Under the pieces are notes generated by a model that did not search any database, had not been told where the DNA came from, and saw only the letters and a program-made list of their open reading frames with translations. A DNA stretch of 43,847 nucleotides from Psychrobacter sp. 4Dc. Lineage in GTDB: Bacteria > Pseudomonadota > Gammaproteobacteria > Pseudomonadales > Moraxellaceae. Shown here one piece after another: positions 15,586-25,205 of this stretch. A program made the position numbers and the translations under genes. Numbering within the stretch: the first letter of the stretch is position 1; each line of letters opens with the position of its first letter. The DNA is taken from positions 1-43,847 of the forward strand of contig NZ_PJAT01000091.1 in assembly GCF_002836715.1 (NCBI RefSeq). The letters run 5' to 3'.

Positions 15586-16643
15586 TTAATACAGCTTTAC
15601 TTTTAAGTGTTTTGACAAAGCGGCTATCTGATATAGCCGCTTTTTTGTGGCTTTCTATAGGCTATAGAAAATATCTCTAAAAATACTAGACATCGTATGC
15701 ATAACTATGTCTGCTGGCATCTTAGATGTATATCTTGAGTCATACTCCTGACTTTTAATGCCTATAGTATGATTATGCATAAAAAAAGATAAATTTATAA
15801 TTTGTGAAACATAGCGCTCATAGCGTTGTTTGTAGACAAAACTGCTTCTCTAAAGTGATTAAAAACGAAATATAGAATCCATTCCTAATACTAATAATCT
15901 ACGTAAACTTATGTATTATAAGGCTTTACAGAGTTCTCCCCATAAGCTGTGGATAACCCTGTGCATAAGTCACTACTTGACAACTTTATAGCTAAGCAAC
16001 TTAAAGGATAAGGTAAAATCGTTCATTTTTTGTACAATTTATAAACCATTTAAAATCAATAACTTATATTAAATTCACACACATAAAAAATTATTTTAAA
16101 TAATTTCTAAAATAATTTAATTATTCATAATGTTTCACAATTAGCGAAAATAGTCCTTTTATTTGTTGTGGACAACTCCTAAATCTATTGACAAGCATAG
16201 TCATTATAAGGTTCAAAACAACAACGGCCTATCGCATCATTTCTATAGATTTTTAGCCGCATACCATACGACAGATAGTGTCGTCTAGCATCCCTCAACG
16301 CTCATTATAGTGCCTTGCTTTTGTTATAATTACCTTATCAAATCAACAGTGTTAAGAAGTTGAGTCAAGTAATTAGCACGCCAAGTCTGACTTAAAAACA
16401 ACGATAACGACAGTGTATTACGGACTTATTTTTACTTCTCTCGCTATTTAATTTTACTGTATAGTAGAACGATACATTCGATACTACTACCTATACCAGT
16501 CACGTGACAACCTATTTTTTGATAAAACAGCCAAAAAATAATTGCCGATTTCATAAAAGTCAGTATGCGTTTGCCAAAAGTTTTAACCGTACCAATATTT
16601 TATTTATAGCATCAACTTAACTACCGAAAACAAGGAATCCAAT
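15586..16643. other. 1.06-kb AT-rich non-coding region upstream of recA with DnaA-box-like sites
   Basis: No open frame of substance lies here. On the minus strand there is one perfect DnaA box (TTATCCACA, 15948-15956) and two near-matches (TTATGCACA at 15960-15968 and TTGTCCACA at 16167-16175), all in the same orientation. Between them is very AT-rich DNA, especially 16075-16140. The last 300 bp before recA contain possible -10 boxes (for example TTATAAT at 16324-16330 and TATAGT near 16460) without a convincing -35. I see no LexA-type CTGT-N8-ACAG operator before recA. Confidence 0.55.
15618..15647 (+). terminator. Intrinsic terminator after trmB
   Basis: A perfect 10-bp stem (AAGCGGCTAT / ATAGCCGCTT) with a 5-base loop runs into six T. 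It lies 32 bp after the trmB stop. A further perfect palindrome with a one-base centre follows at 15652-15670 (TTTCTATAG-G-CTATAGAAA). Confidence 0.9.
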
Positions 16644-17696
16644 ATGGACGACAATAAAGCCAAAGCCCTTAAAGCGGCATTAGGTCAAATCGAAAAGCAA
16701 TTTGGTAAAAACACCATCATGCATCTAGGCGATGACTCGGCCATTATGGATGTCGATGTGGTCTCTACAGGCTCTCTAGGATTAGACATTGCGCTTGGTA
16801 TTGGTGGTCTACCAAAAGGCCGTATCGTTGAAATTTACGGCCCAGAAAGCTCAGGTAAAACCACCATGACCCTGCAAGCTATTGCAGAATGTCAAAAGCA
16901 AGGCGGTACCTGTGCCTTTATCGATGCTGAGCATGCGCTTGACCCTGTCTATGCACGCAAGCTTGGGGTAAATACTGATGACTTATTGCTCTCGCAGCCT
17001 GACAATGGCGAGCAAGCACTTGAAATCACCGATATGTTGGTACGCTCAGGCGCGATCGACATGATCGTGATTGACTCAGTAGCTGCGTTGACACCACGTG
17101 CCGAGATTGAAGGCGAAATGGGCGACTCACACATGGGTCTGCAAGCGCGTCTGATGAGCCAAGCCCTACGTAAAATCACTGGTAACGCCAAACGCTCTAA
17201 CTGTATGGTGGTGTTTATTAACCAAATCCGTATGAAAATCGGTGTTATGTTCGGTAGCCCTGAGACTACGACTGGTGGTAACGCGCTGAAATTCTACGCC
17301 TCTGTACGTATGGATATCCGCCGTATTGGTGCGGTCAAAAACGGTGATGAAATCATCGGTAACCAGACCCGTGTCAAAGTCATTAAAAATAAAATGGCAC
17401 CACCTTTCCGCCAAGCTGAGTTTGAAATTACTTACGGTGAAGGTACGAACCACTTAGCCGAAGTCATTGACTTAGGTGTAGAGATTGGAGCGGTTGGCAA
17501 AGCAGGATCTTGGTACAGCTATGGCGACGAAAAAATCGGTCAAGGTAAAGCCAACTCTGTGCTTTTCTTAAAAGAGAACCCTGCCATTGCTCAAGAAATC
17601 GAAGACAAGATACGTGACGAAAAGCTTGGTACAAAGAAAAATAGCAAAGCCGACGAAACTGAAGAAGCAGAACAGGCTTCTGAACCTGTACAATAA
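16644..17696 (+). CDS. recA: Recombinase RecA
   Basis: RecA is the ATP-dependent strand-exchange protein of homologous repair. It also triggers self-cleavage of LexA/UmuD-type proteins where these exist. The 350-residue length is usual. Walker A is at 66-74 (GPESSGKTT). [19 protein letters not shown] includes Walker B. Loop 1 ([20 protein letters not shown]) and loop 2 ([21 protein letters not shown]) are canonical, and the C-terminal tail is acidic. AAGGA lies at a good distance from the ATG. recX follows 40 bp later, the usual pairing. Confidence 0.99.
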   Translation: MDDNKAKALKAALGQIEKQFGKNTIMHLGDDSAIMDVDVVSTGSLGLDIALGIGGLPKGRIVEIYGPESSGKTTMTLQAIAECQKQGGTCAFIDAEHALDPVYARKLGVNTDDLLLSQPDNGEQALEITDMLVRSGAIDMIVIDSVAALTPRAEIEGEMGDSHMGLQARLMSQALRKITGNAKRSNCMVVFINQIRMKIGVMFGSPETTTGGNALKFYASVRMDIRRIGAVKNGDEIIGNQTRVKVIKNKMAPPFRQAEFEITYGEGTNHLAEVIDLGVEIGAVGKAGSWYSYGDEKIGQGKANSVLFLKENPAIAQEIEDKIRDEKLGTKKNSKADETEEAEQASEPVQ

Positions 17697-17736
17697 TGGT
17701 TTAACGATTAACCGTTGTCAGTCACTATGATTCATT

Positions 17737-18828
17737 ATGAAAATTAAAACCTTAGCTGAAATTCTAGCTGAGTCGGGTGCCGACTCAGCTAGTTCTGTTG
17801 ATAGCAAATTAAAAAAACCGTCCAAGAATTCTCATACGAAAGAGTCTAAAAAACCAGAGAAATACAGTAAACGGACTATCCGTTCAAGTAAAGATGATTC
17901 AGTCACGAATGACGCTACTATTGATACAGCGTTTTTTGAAGACTCCTCTCTTAAGTCAAAGAAAACTTCTAAATCTAAAAAACGTAAAAAGCGTTTTCAT
18001 CCAGCGGCCAATTTTACCGCTGAGCCTAGTGACGCCCCTACATATCAACCACCTGAAGCGCAAACCATTAAAGAGATGCTGGCAGAAGTCAAACTCGACA
18101 TTCATAATGACGAAATTAGTGATGGTTTGACAACTGGTTCTAGTGATAGCACTGAGTTACTATCCAAAAGCTCAGAACATGAAGCTGAGCTTTTTGCTAT
18201 CAATGGTAGTGAAACAGACAGCCAAAACGATAACATACCAGCCGCGCTCAAAGCTTACTTACGAACCCCTGAACAAAAACAAGCAGAAATCGATGCGATT
18301 AAAGCAGAAAGTCGATTGCGTTGGCTCGCATTTTATTATTTATCACGCCGCGAATACGGTAAGGCTGAGCTAAAGCAAAAGCTGATCGACAAAGAACAAG
18401 ACCCAGAGAAAATTGATGCACTGCTCGATGAGTTTGAAGAGAAAGGGTATCAGAGTGATTACCGCACTACCCTTATGCTGATACGTGAGAACATTCGCAA
18501 AGGCCGCGGACGTGGTCGTATTAAGCAAGAATTCTATCGAAAGAAGATTACTATGCCAGTTAACATCGATGAGCTAATCGATATGGCAAATGCAGAGTCA
18601 GAGGAATTTAGTGAGTTTGTAGATGATAATGATGACAACTTGGTCGATGGGGTAGACTGGCTGAAATTGGCTGTCACAGCACGTATTAAGAAATATGGCG
18701 ATAACATACCTGTTGAACAAAAAGACAAAGCCAAGCAGCTACGATTTTTGCAGTATAGAGGGTTTAATACCGATATCTGCTTTGCCGCACTTAACCATAC
18801 CACAGAGACGCTAGACGAGCGATTTTAA
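17737..18828 (+). CDS. recX: Regulatory protein RecX with long N-terminal extension
   Basis: RecX binds RecA filaments and limits their activity. The RecX domain lies in about residues 193-363: LRWLAFYYLSRREYGKAELK, then LLDEFEEKGYQSDYRTTLML, then GRGRGRIKQEFYRKKI, and at the end QLRFLQYRGFNTDICFAAL. Typical RecX is about 150-180 residues. Here roughly 190 residues precede the domain, mostly Lys, Ser, Asp and Glu and probably disordered, with a basic patch SKKRKKRFHP near 80-89. The extension is in frame with no stop and keeps a coding pattern. The ribosome-binding site at the annotated ATG is weak, so an internal start is possible. It follows recA by 40 bp and is probably co-transcribed. Confidence 0.88.
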   Translation: MKIKTLAEILAESGADSASSVDSKLKKPSKNSHTKESKKPEKYSKRTIRSSKDDSVTNDATIDTAFFEDSSLKSKKTSKSKKRKKRFHPAANFTAEPSDAPTYQPPEAQTIKEMLAEVKLDIHNDEISDGLTTGSSDSTELLSKSSEHEAELFAINGSETDSQNDNIPAALKAYLRTPEQKQAEIDAIKAESRLRWLAFYYLSRREYGKAELKQKLIDKEQDPEKIDALLDEFEEKGYQSDYRTTLMLIRENIRKGRGRGRIKQEFYRKKITMPVNIDELIDMANAESEEFSEFVDDNDDNLVDGVDWLKLAVTARIKKYGDNIPVEQKDKAKQLRFLQYRGFNTDICFAALNHTTETLDERF

Positions 18829-18885
18829 GGGCTTACTGTCGCTGCTAAGCGATATTTACCGACAGTCATACGCTTGTGATGGACA

Positions 18886-18913
18886 TAAAAAAGAGCACGT
18901 TATATAACGTGCT
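18886..18913 (-). terminator. Terminator after the YidB-like gene (recX side shared)
   Basis: A perfect 20-bp palindrome (18894-18913, arms AGCACGTTAT / ATAACGTGCT) is followed on the minus strand by TCTTTTTT. It terminates the minus-strand gene that ends at 19009. On the plus strand the T-run is missing, so it is a weaker stop for recX. Confidence 0.75.
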
Positions 18914-19008
18914 ACTTAATCAATACTATCAGTAATTTCAATCTGTATGACTTTAGAGTATTCAGTTAGAAATTTTCAAATTCTAAGCTGCCAAACTACT
19001 CGAATAAA

Positions 19009-19722
19009 CTACTTAAAATTACCAAGACGGCTAGATAGCTGGCTAATGATTTGATCTATCTCTTCATTGGCCTCAGACTCATTATCCAGATTGCCATTAG
19101 GCGTTAGCTGATTCATGACTTCAGGCAACAGCTCAGCAAGTCCCTGTCTTACCTCAGTTTCATTAGCACCAGTATGAGCGGCTACTTGCTGAATTTCGTT
19201 TTCATCAAACAAACGATTAATTTCGTTTGGATCTAAATTATCGTTTGCTTCATTATTACTCATCCAAGAGCGTGCTTGACCTTCATAGCCCATACCAGTG
19301 ATTTTCGACAATGCACCGCTCAAACCACCATTACGTTTGATCCAGCTAAGTACCATAGGCATCAATGCAGCAACGAGCATACCTTTACCACCAGACCCAC
19401 TATTAGTACGCTGACCACCTAATACACTACCTAAAACATCACCTAGTCCGCCAGCACCTGAGCTCATACCACCGCGCTGACTACCGCCCGTGAGACCACC
19501 AATGATGTCGTCTAAGCCAAAACCATTATCTGCTTGACGGCTATTTTGTTGAGGGCTATAACCACCTGCCTGACTGCCACCGCCTAATACGCTACCTAAG
19601 ATATCACCTAGTCCGCCAGTCTGCCGTGTTTCAGTACGTTGGTTAACTGGATTGCGCTGAGCGTCGTCTGGATTCATTGCACTACGTGCCACTTGGCTCA
19701 CTAAATTCCCTAATAAGCTCAT
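19009..19722 (-). CDS. YidB-like (DUF937) protein with glycine-rich repeats
   Basis: A 237-residue protein that resembles the YidB/DUF937 family. The N-terminus MSLLGNLVSQVARS is followed by three degenerate Gly-rich units, GLGDILGSVLGGGSQAGG, GLDDIIGGLTGGSQRGG and GLGDVLGSVLGG, in residues 34-105. The folded C-terminal part carries VAALMPMVLSWIKRNGGLSG and EIQQVAAHTGANETEVRQGL, then AELLPEVMNQLTPNG, the family-like helical core. The repeats are also visible in the DNA (19428-19463 and 19587-19622). The molecular role of the family is poorly known. No signal peptide is present. It has its own terminator and is separate from the genes on both sides. Confidence 0.75.
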   Translation of the reverse strand: MSLLGNLVSQVARSAMNPDDAQRNPVNQRTETRQTGGLGDILGSVLGGGSQAGGYSPQQNSRQADNGFGLDDIIGGLTGGSQRGGMSSGAGGLGDVLGSVLGGQRTNSGSGGKGMLVAALMPMVLSWIKRNGGLSGALSKITGMGYEGQARSWMSNNEANDNLDPNEINRLFDENEIQQVAAHTGANETEVRQGLAELLPEVMNQLTPNGNLDNESEANEEIDQIISQLSSRLGNFK

Positions 19723-19963
19723 TATCTATTCCTCTTTTTATCATATTGTTTAGTACAAAAATACTGCTAAAATTTATGAAACCTCATATCTGCCTACATG
19801 TTATTTAATAACAGGACAGCAGACTTATGAGTTTTATTTTCTATTTTTAATATAACAGATTTTAATATAACAAACCCCTTTGTCCTTTGAGTTAGCTATT
19901 TTGTTATGACGTGTAGAGTTTTCTCATCGTAAAAGGAAAAACTTAAGCTCCATAAATACTCAG

Positions 19964-20422
19964 TTATCTAGCATTACCCTTACTGGTATTGGTTAAAATA
20001 TTTAATTGTCGCCATTGATCAGAATTTACTTGATCGCGGAATATAGTGGTTGAAAACGTTCTTTGATAAGGCTCAACGATATTCAACTCGATACTCACCG
20101 CCCACTGATAGCGATTTATATCGATTAACTCTGCTTGCCATAACTCATCGCCGCGTCCCGTTCGTATCAGTAACTGCCATTCTTTATCGACACGCTGACT
20201 GAGCGATGGCTGACTAATATGTAATAGTATCGGTCTCGATATAATCAGATAACTTGCGACTGCTGCCGAGACTATGAAGATCAGTAGATACTGCCACAAA
20301 GCCAAAGATGCAAACCATGCCAATATCATCATAACGCCAGTCAAGCTTACATATAGCAGCGCGCGTAAATAACTGGCAGGCTTGATAGCTGTATCAATAC
20401 GTAGCGAGGTTACTAGCGTCAT
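19964..20422 (-). CDS. CptA/YgfX-like membrane protein
   Basis: A 152-residue protein with two hydrophobic segments (about 22-42 and 44-62: LLYVSLTGVMMILAWFASLA and LIFIVSAAVASYLII), then a strand-rich cytoplasmic part ending TIFRDQVNSDQWRQLNIL. This layout and the pairing with sdhE (52 bp upstream, same strand) match YgfX (CptA), the partner that sits beside SdhE (YgfY/CptB) in many gammaproteobacteria. YgfX has been described as a membrane protein acting on MreB/FtsZ in E. coli, a toxin claim that is disputed. Sequence similarity is loose, so the call leans on context. Confidence 0.6.
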   Translation of the reverse strand: MTLVTSLRIDTAIKPASYLRALLYVSLTGVMMILAWFASLALWQYLLIFIVSAAVASYLIISRPILLHISQPSLSQRVDKEWQLLIRTGRGDELWQAELIDINRYQWAVSIELNIVEPYQRTFSTTIFRDQVNSDQWRQLNILTNTSKGNAR

Positions 20423-20474
20423 ATAAGCGTACCATGGGAAACGTTAGATATTATGCCGATCCATTCTTTAAGAC

Positions 20475-20756
20475 CTAAACCAAGTCTTTGGTATGACGCC
20501 ATGTTTTTATCTTATTGACCAACGCCCAGATATCATCCTCTTCTGGACGATTTTGATTGGTAAAGTAATCAAGCAAGTCTGGGTCTTCATGAGTCAGCAT
20601 TTCTGCAAATGTTGCTTGTTCAGTAGCATCTGCTGTCAGATACAGCTCTTTGACGTAAGGATCAATATAAAAATCCAATTCTTTTAATCCGCGGCGAGCT
20701 TGATAAATGATACGGCGCTGCTCATTGGTTGGTTCTGGCTGAGTGGTACTAGTCAT
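20475..20756 (-). CDS. sdhE: FAD assembly factor SdhE
   Basis: A 93-residue SdhE (YgfY, formerly CptB) that helps attach FAD covalently to the succinate dehydrogenase flavoprotein. The hallmark RGxxE motif is at residues 22-26 (RRGLKELDFY), with the following segment TFAEMLTHEDPDLLDYFTNQ matching the family core. It is the first gene of a two-gene unit with the YgfX-like gene. No SDH gene is in this window. Confidence 0.9.
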   Translation of the reverse strand: MTSTTQPEPTNEQRRIIYQARRGLKELDFYIDPYVKELYLTADATEQATFAEMLTHEDPDLLDYFTNQNRPEEDDIWALVNKIKTWRHTKDLV

Positions 20757-20882
20757 AAATTTACTCTTATTAATTGAGATAGTTTTATTGGTTTAGATAG
20801 TTTAAAAATAGACGTTAAGCATAGCGTATAGAATATTTATAGTCTTAAAATCTCACTATGCATTCGGACATGTAGAATGAAA

Positions 20883-21776
20883 TTAACAACGATATGCTGA
20901 CAGTTGACTCCATAAGGCCACTGCTTGCTGCATCATCGCCACGTTATGCGTACGAATGATACTTGCTCCTTGTTGTAGCGCAAACAACCCAGCTGCCGTT
21001 CCTGCCGAATCACGCTCTACCGCTTGCGTCGTACTCACAGCGTCAACTTCACTTTTAGTCAATACTTCTGCTAAAAAACGCTTACGAGAAATGCCAAACA
21101 TCATTGGCAGCCCTAATGTCTGCAAGCTGCTCAGCTGACTTAATAACGCGCAATGATGCTCATAGTTCTTAGCAAAACCAAAACCTGGGTCGATAATGAT
21201 ATTGCTTTGTTTGACGCCGATGCTAACTACTTCGTTAATACGGTCAATCAGCTCTGTACGCACTTCATCGATCACATCGTCATACTGTGCCAAATTATTC
21301 ATTGTCGTTGGCTCACCGCGCATATGCATTAGCATAACAGGTATATTAAGCTCAGCCGCCAGCTCTGCCGCACCCGTACGTTTTAGTGCTCGTACATCAT
21401 TCCAAATGTCAGCACCTTCATTAAATGCTGCCTGCATGACTTCATGGCTGCTAGTATCAATCGATAACCAAATAGCATCACCACAATACTTACGGATGGC
21501 TCGAACCACTGGTACAACTCGTTGTATTTCATCATCAGTCGCCACAGTTTGCGCATTTGGACGAGTAGATTCACCACCGATATCAATAATAGTAGCGCCT
21601 TCATTTATCATCTGCTGACAATGAGCGACGGCCTTATCTACTGCATTAAACTGCCCACCGTCTGAAAATGAATCTGGAGTTACGTTCAGGATACCCATGA
21701 TATGCGGCTGCGACAAATCTAAGGTTTTATCACGGCTAGATACTTGATAGTTGGGTAAAGATTGGAATAATGACAT
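20883..21776 (-). CDS. folP: Dihydropteroate synthase
   Basis: FolP condenses DHPP with p-aminobenzoate in folate synthesis and is the sulfonamide target. The 297-residue TIM barrel shows IMGILNVTPDSFSDGG near residue 26, GESTRPNA, LSIDTSSHEV, WNDVRALK, MLMHMRGEPTTM, IIDPGFGFAKNYEHH, FGISRKRF and the last motif IIRTHNV. It sits 164 bp downstream of ftsH on the same strand, as in many gammaproteobacteria, but the ftsH terminator at 21891-21915 separates them. glmM, often next, is absent here. Confidence 0.97.
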   Translation of the reverse strand: MSLFQSLPNYQVSSRDKTLDLSQPHIMGILNVTPDSFSDGGQFNAVDKAVAHCQQMINEGATIIDIGGESTRPNAQTVATDDEIQRVVPVVRAIRKYCGDAIWLSIDTSSHEVMQAAFNEGADIWNDVRALKRTGAAELAAELNIPVMLMHMRGEPTTMNNLAQYDDVIDEVRTELIDRINEVVSIGVKQSNIIIDPGFGFAKNYEHHCALLSQLSSLQTLGLPMMFGISRKRFLAEVLTKSEVDAVSTTQAVERDSAGTAAGLFALQQGASIIRTHNVAMMQQAVALWSQLSAYRC

Positions 21777-21885
21777 GAATAATCCATCACAAGTAAAATT
21801 TATAATGTAGCTTTAGTTATTGTTATCTATGCTTATGATACCAGTAAATCTTATAGGGTTCTAAACCCTTCATAAAATGATGACA

Positions 21886-21915
21886 ATAAAAAAGCCCTTT
21901 ATCATAAAGGGCTTT
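21886..21915 (-). terminator. Intrinsic terminator after ftsH
   Basis: AAAGCCCTTT and AAAGGGCTTT arms (21891-21900 and 21906-21915), followed on the minus strand by TTTTTTATTG, lie 26 bp after the ftsH stop. A smaller inverted repeat (AGGGTT / AACCCT, about 21854-21868) follows. Confidence 0.9.
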
Positions 21916-21940
21916 CTATAAAACATGAATACGCTAGCAC

Positions 21941-23836
21941 TTACATCGCTGGTAGTGGTGGCGGTGTAGCACCAGTTGTTTTGACATCGTTCTTCGACAA
22001 GTTTACTTCGTTATGCTGATAAACTCTTGGTGGACGTGGTTCCTCACCTGCTAAGATATCTTGCAGTTGGTCACGATCAATGGTTTCCCAGTTCATAAGC
22101 GCATCAACCATCGCATGCATTTTGTCTTGGTTGGCTTCAATCAATTCACGAGCGATATCATACTGCTCTTCTAGCATACGACGCACTTCTTCATCGACCT
22201 TCTGCTGCGTAGCTTCAGAGATAGTACGACCGCCACCGCCGAAATATCCTTGCGAGTTGTCGTCATCTTCGTACACCATGATACCAAGTGCATCAGACAT
22301 ACCGTACTTCGTGACCATCGCACGTGCCATTTTAGTAGCACGTTCAAAGTCGTTCGAAGCACCCGTTGACATTTGATTGATAAATACTTCTTCAGCGATA
22401 CGACCACCAAACAAAATAGCAATGTCGCTCAGCATTTTCGACTTATACATACTAGTCTGATCATGCTCAGGCAACTGCCAAGTGACACCAAGGGCAAAGC
22501 CACGCGGCATAATAGTAACCTTATGCACCGGATCTGTACCTGGTAATAGCTCAGCTACTAACGCATGACCCGCTTCGTGATAAGCAGTGGCACGGCGTTC
22601 TTCTTCGCGTATGACCATGGATTTGCGTTCAGGACCCATATATAGCTTGTCCTTCGCATCTTCAAAGTCATTCATATCGACGCTAGTCTTGTTACGACGC
22701 GCGGCGAACAATGCAGCTTCGTTTACAAGGTTAGCAAGCTGTGCACCACTAAATCCAGGCGTACCACGAGCAAGAGAACTGGCATCTACACTGATTGTAT
22801 TCGGCAGTTTCTTCAAATGAACTTTTAGGATTTGTTCACGGCCTTTGATATCCGGCAAGCCTACTTGTACCTGACGGTCAAAACGACCTGGACGCAATAA
22901 TGCTTTATCAAGCACGTCAGCACGGTTGGTAGCGGCAATGACGATAACGCCTTCATTACCTTCAAAACCATCCATCTCAACCAATAATTGGTTCAATGTC
23001 TGCTCGCGTTCATCGTTACCGCCGCCCATACCGGAACCACGATGACGACCAACTGCATCAATCTCATCAATAAAGATGATACAAGGCGCACTTTTCTTTG
23101 CTTGTTCGAACATATCACGGACACGTGATGCACCAACACCGACGAACATTTCAACAAAATCAGAACCTGAAATTGAGAAAAACGGCACTTTAGCTTCACC
23201 AGCAATAGCTCTCGCTAACAAGGTTTTACCTGTACCAGGAGGACCTACCATCAAGATACCACGAGGAATCGTTGCACCCAGTTTGGTAAATTTGTCTGGA
23301 TCACGCAAGAATTCAACTACTTCAACGACTTCTTCTTTAGCTTCTTCACAACCAGCCACATCTTCGAAGTTAACGTTGATTTGATCTTCGGTCAGCATTT
23401 TCGCTTTTGATTTACCAAAGCTCATTGGACCGCCGCCTTTACCGCCAGCGCCGCCTTGCATATTACGCATAAAGAATAAGAACAGACCAATAATCAATAG
23501 AATTGGGAAGCTGGCTATCAGTAGTTGCATTAATACGCTTTGGCGCTTTGGTGCAGTTCCTTGAACTTCGACTTGGTTCTCACGTAGCATTGGCATGAGC
23601 TGGTCATCTGACACAGCTGGTCTAATGGTCTCAAAAGATGAGCCATTTTTCTTTTCGCCGGTGATCTGTTCGCCGTCGATCTCGACACTGGCTACTTGGT
23701 TTTCTGACACTGCGGTCACAAACTCAGAGTAGTTAAGGTTATCCGGCTCAGAAGATTGATCAAAGCCGCTAAACACCAGCACCAAAACGCCGATTACCAC
23801 CAGCCACAATAAGGTATTTTTTACCATGTCGCTCAC
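21941..23836 (-). CDS. ftsH: ATP-dependent zinc metalloprotease FtsH
   Basis: FtsH is the inner-membrane AAA+ protease. In E. coli it degrades LpxC, sigma32 and unassembled membrane proteins. Two membrane segments lie at about 5-23 and 102-123, with a periplasmic domain between. Walker A is at 198-205 (GPPGTGKT), Walker B at 253-260 (IIFIDEID), and the arginine-finger region is [19 protein letters not shown]. The zinc site HEAGH is at 420-424. A C-terminal Pro-rich tail ends PPPLPAM. At 631 residues it is of normal length. Its own terminator (21886-21915) follows. A 15-bp palindrome lies 30-45 bp upstream of the start. Confidence 0.98.
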   Translation of the reverse strand: MSDMVKNTLLWLVVIGVLVLVFSGFDQSSEPDNLNYSEFVTAVSENQVASVEIDGEQITGEKKNGSSFETIRPAVSDDQLMPMLRENQVEVQGTAPKRQSVLMQLLIASFPILLIIGLFLFFMRNMQGGAGGKGGGPMSFGKSKAKMLTEDQINVNFEDVAGCEEAKEEVVEVVEFLRDPDKFTKLGATIPRGILMVGPPGTGKTLLARAIAGEAKVPFFSISGSDFVEMFVGVGASRVRDMFEQAKKSAPCIIFIDEIDAVGRHRGSGMGGGNDEREQTLNQLLVEMDGFEGNEGVIVIAATNRADVLDKALLRPGRFDRQVQVGLPDIKGREQILKVHLKKLPNTISVDASSLARGTPGFSGAQLANLVNEAALFAARRNKTSVDMNDFEDAKDKLYMGPERKSMVIREEERRATAYHEAGHALVAELLPGTDPVHKVTIMPRGFALGVTWQLPEHDQTSMYKSKMLSDIAILFGGRIAEEVFINQMSTGASNDFERATKMARAMVTKYGMSDALGIMVYEDDDNSQGYFGGGGRTISEATQQKVDEEVRRMLEEQYDIARELIEANQDKMHAMVDALMNWETIDRDQLQDILAGEEPRPPRVYQHNEVNLSKNDVKTTGATPPPLPAM

Positions 23837-24237
23837 TAGTTATTCCCATCCCTTACTTATTGGTGTGTTTATTAAACACGTGACGTCTATAAACGTATTG
23901 CTCATTTTTAACGAATATCCCGATAATAAAAAGCTGCTAAATTAAACTTATATGATTTATAGGTAGCATAAAAATTGTTTTTATAAATAATCAGTATGAG
24001 ACAAACATAGATATACGATCATTGAGCTTGTAAAACGCTTATTATCAGACGACTTTGCCTAAAACGTATGCTAAAAACAAAGGTAATATACCATGATATG
24101 TGGTGCTAACCCGCATAATTCAAGCAGGTTTCACGATTATTCCTTTAACAATTGACGCAGCTTTTATATCGCGATAATAACACTTTATGGTGGTTTACCC
24201 TCACGCTTACAAGAGCAGCAACCTATTGATGTTAAAA
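23837..24237. other. ftsH upstream region
   Basis: 401 bp between rlmE and ftsH (both minus). It is AT-rich and holds no gene I can support. A palindrome GTGTTTA-T-TAAACAC at 23865-23879 lies close upstream of ftsH. I did not find a clear sigma32-type promoter. The long gap suggests ftsH has its own promoter rather than reading through from rlmE. Confidence 0.5.
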
Positions 24238-24870
24238 CTATTTAATCGCTATCCAAAACATCTCTTTTGAGCGTGGTCGTGACGCACCTGGCTTTATACT
24301 ACGAATCTTACTAAAATCCTGCTGCATCTGCTTGCGTAATTCTTGTGTACCCTCGCCTTGAAACACTTTCATAATAAGTGCGCCACCTTCTGGTAAGGTT
24401 GCAAGCGCGAAGTCCACTGCTAACTCACATAAGTACATCATACGTGGCTGATCGATAGCACTATTCCCAGCAGTATTGGGTGCCATGTCAGATAATACGA
24501 CATCAACTTGCCTATCACCTACTTCTGCCATAATGGCATCAAACACTTCAGCTTCACGAAAATCACCTTGAATGAAGGTCACATCAGGCAAGGTATCCAT
24601 CGCCAAAATATCAGAGGCAATCAAGATACCATCGTCACCTACCAATCGACCAGCGACTTGTGACCAGCTACCAGGCGCACTGCCCAAATCCACAACCGTC
24701 ATGCCTTTTTTGATCAGGTTGGTTTTTTCATTAATCTCTAATAATTTATAAGCGGCACGGGCACGGTAGCCATCTTTTTGAGCTTTCTGTACATAATGAT
24801 CGTCAATATGCTCTTTCATCCAAGCACTGCTGCTCTTTGATAGTTTTTTGTTTTCGATACGCGTGGCCAA
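24238..24870 (-). CDS. rlmE: 23S rRNA (uridine-2'-O-)-methyltransferase RlmE
   Basis: RlmE (FtsJ/RrmJ) methylates the 2'-O of U2552 in the ribosomal A-loop, a late 50S maturation step. In 210 residues it shows Lys42 (AAYKLLEI), the SAM motif VVDLGSAPGSWSQVA (59-73), Asp in VLSDMAPNTAGN, Lys in ALIMKVFQGEG and Glu in KEMFWIAIK, which together form the K-D-K-E tetrad of the family. It lies upstream of ftsH as in E. coli, and is divergent from yhbY, again as in E. coli. Confidence 0.97.
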   Translation of the reverse strand: MATRIENKKLSKSSSAWMKEHIDDHYVQKAQKDGYRARAAYKLLEINEKTNLIKKGMTVVDLGSAPGSWSQVAGRLVGDDGILIASDILAMDTLPDVTFIQGDFREAEVFDAIMAEVGDRQVDVVLSDMAPNTAGNSAIDQPRMMYLCELAVDFALATLPEGGALIMKVFQGEGTQELRKQMQQDFSKIRSIKPGASRPRSKEMFWIAIK

Positions 24871-25205
24871 AATACCTGCTCCTATTGCTTTACTAAATCT
24901 AGCTGCTTTAATTGCTCTATCACTTACAAACTGATATTAATCCGTTGCGGATTATTCTAAATACAGTGTTAATCAGATTTCTTATTCATGGTTGGTTGCA
25001 AACTGACTAAATTCTATTGGTTAAATAACTGTTTTATAAGGCAGTAGCGTTTATAATGTACCAAACATTCAGTTTAACATTTTCGTCACGTAAAATCGTG
25101 CAAAATCCTGCTGATCTCATGCAAGATGGTCACAGATTATCTATAATGATCAATAACTGTTTTTGACAGTACCATTTTTATTTTTTACCAACACTTAGGA
25201 ATTCT
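24871..25205. other. Divergent rlmE-yhbY intergenic region
   Basis: 335 bp without a gene. A perfect inverted repeat TAATCCG-TTG-CGGATTA is at 24938-24954, about 70 bp upstream of rlmE. TATAAT boxes at about 25051-25056 and 25142-25147 on the plus strand could serve yhbY, but no good -35 matches them. Confidence 0.4.

Noticed and set aside
15586..16643. Possible chromosomal origin upstream of recA
   Set aside because: Three DnaA-box-like sites are present, but dnaA, dnaN, rpmH and gyrB are absent and GC skew cannot be judged here. It is recorded as a DnaA-box cluster and not as oriC.
16500..16643. LexA-type SOS operator before recA
   Set aside because: No CTGT-N8-ACAG site was found. Acinetobacter, in the same family, lacks LexA and uses a UmuDAb-type repressor. 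I could not recognise such an operator either.
21196..21618. 140-residue open frame antisense to folP
   Set aside because: It is fully covered by the clear folP coding sequence and has Ser/Ile/Thr-rich shadow composition.
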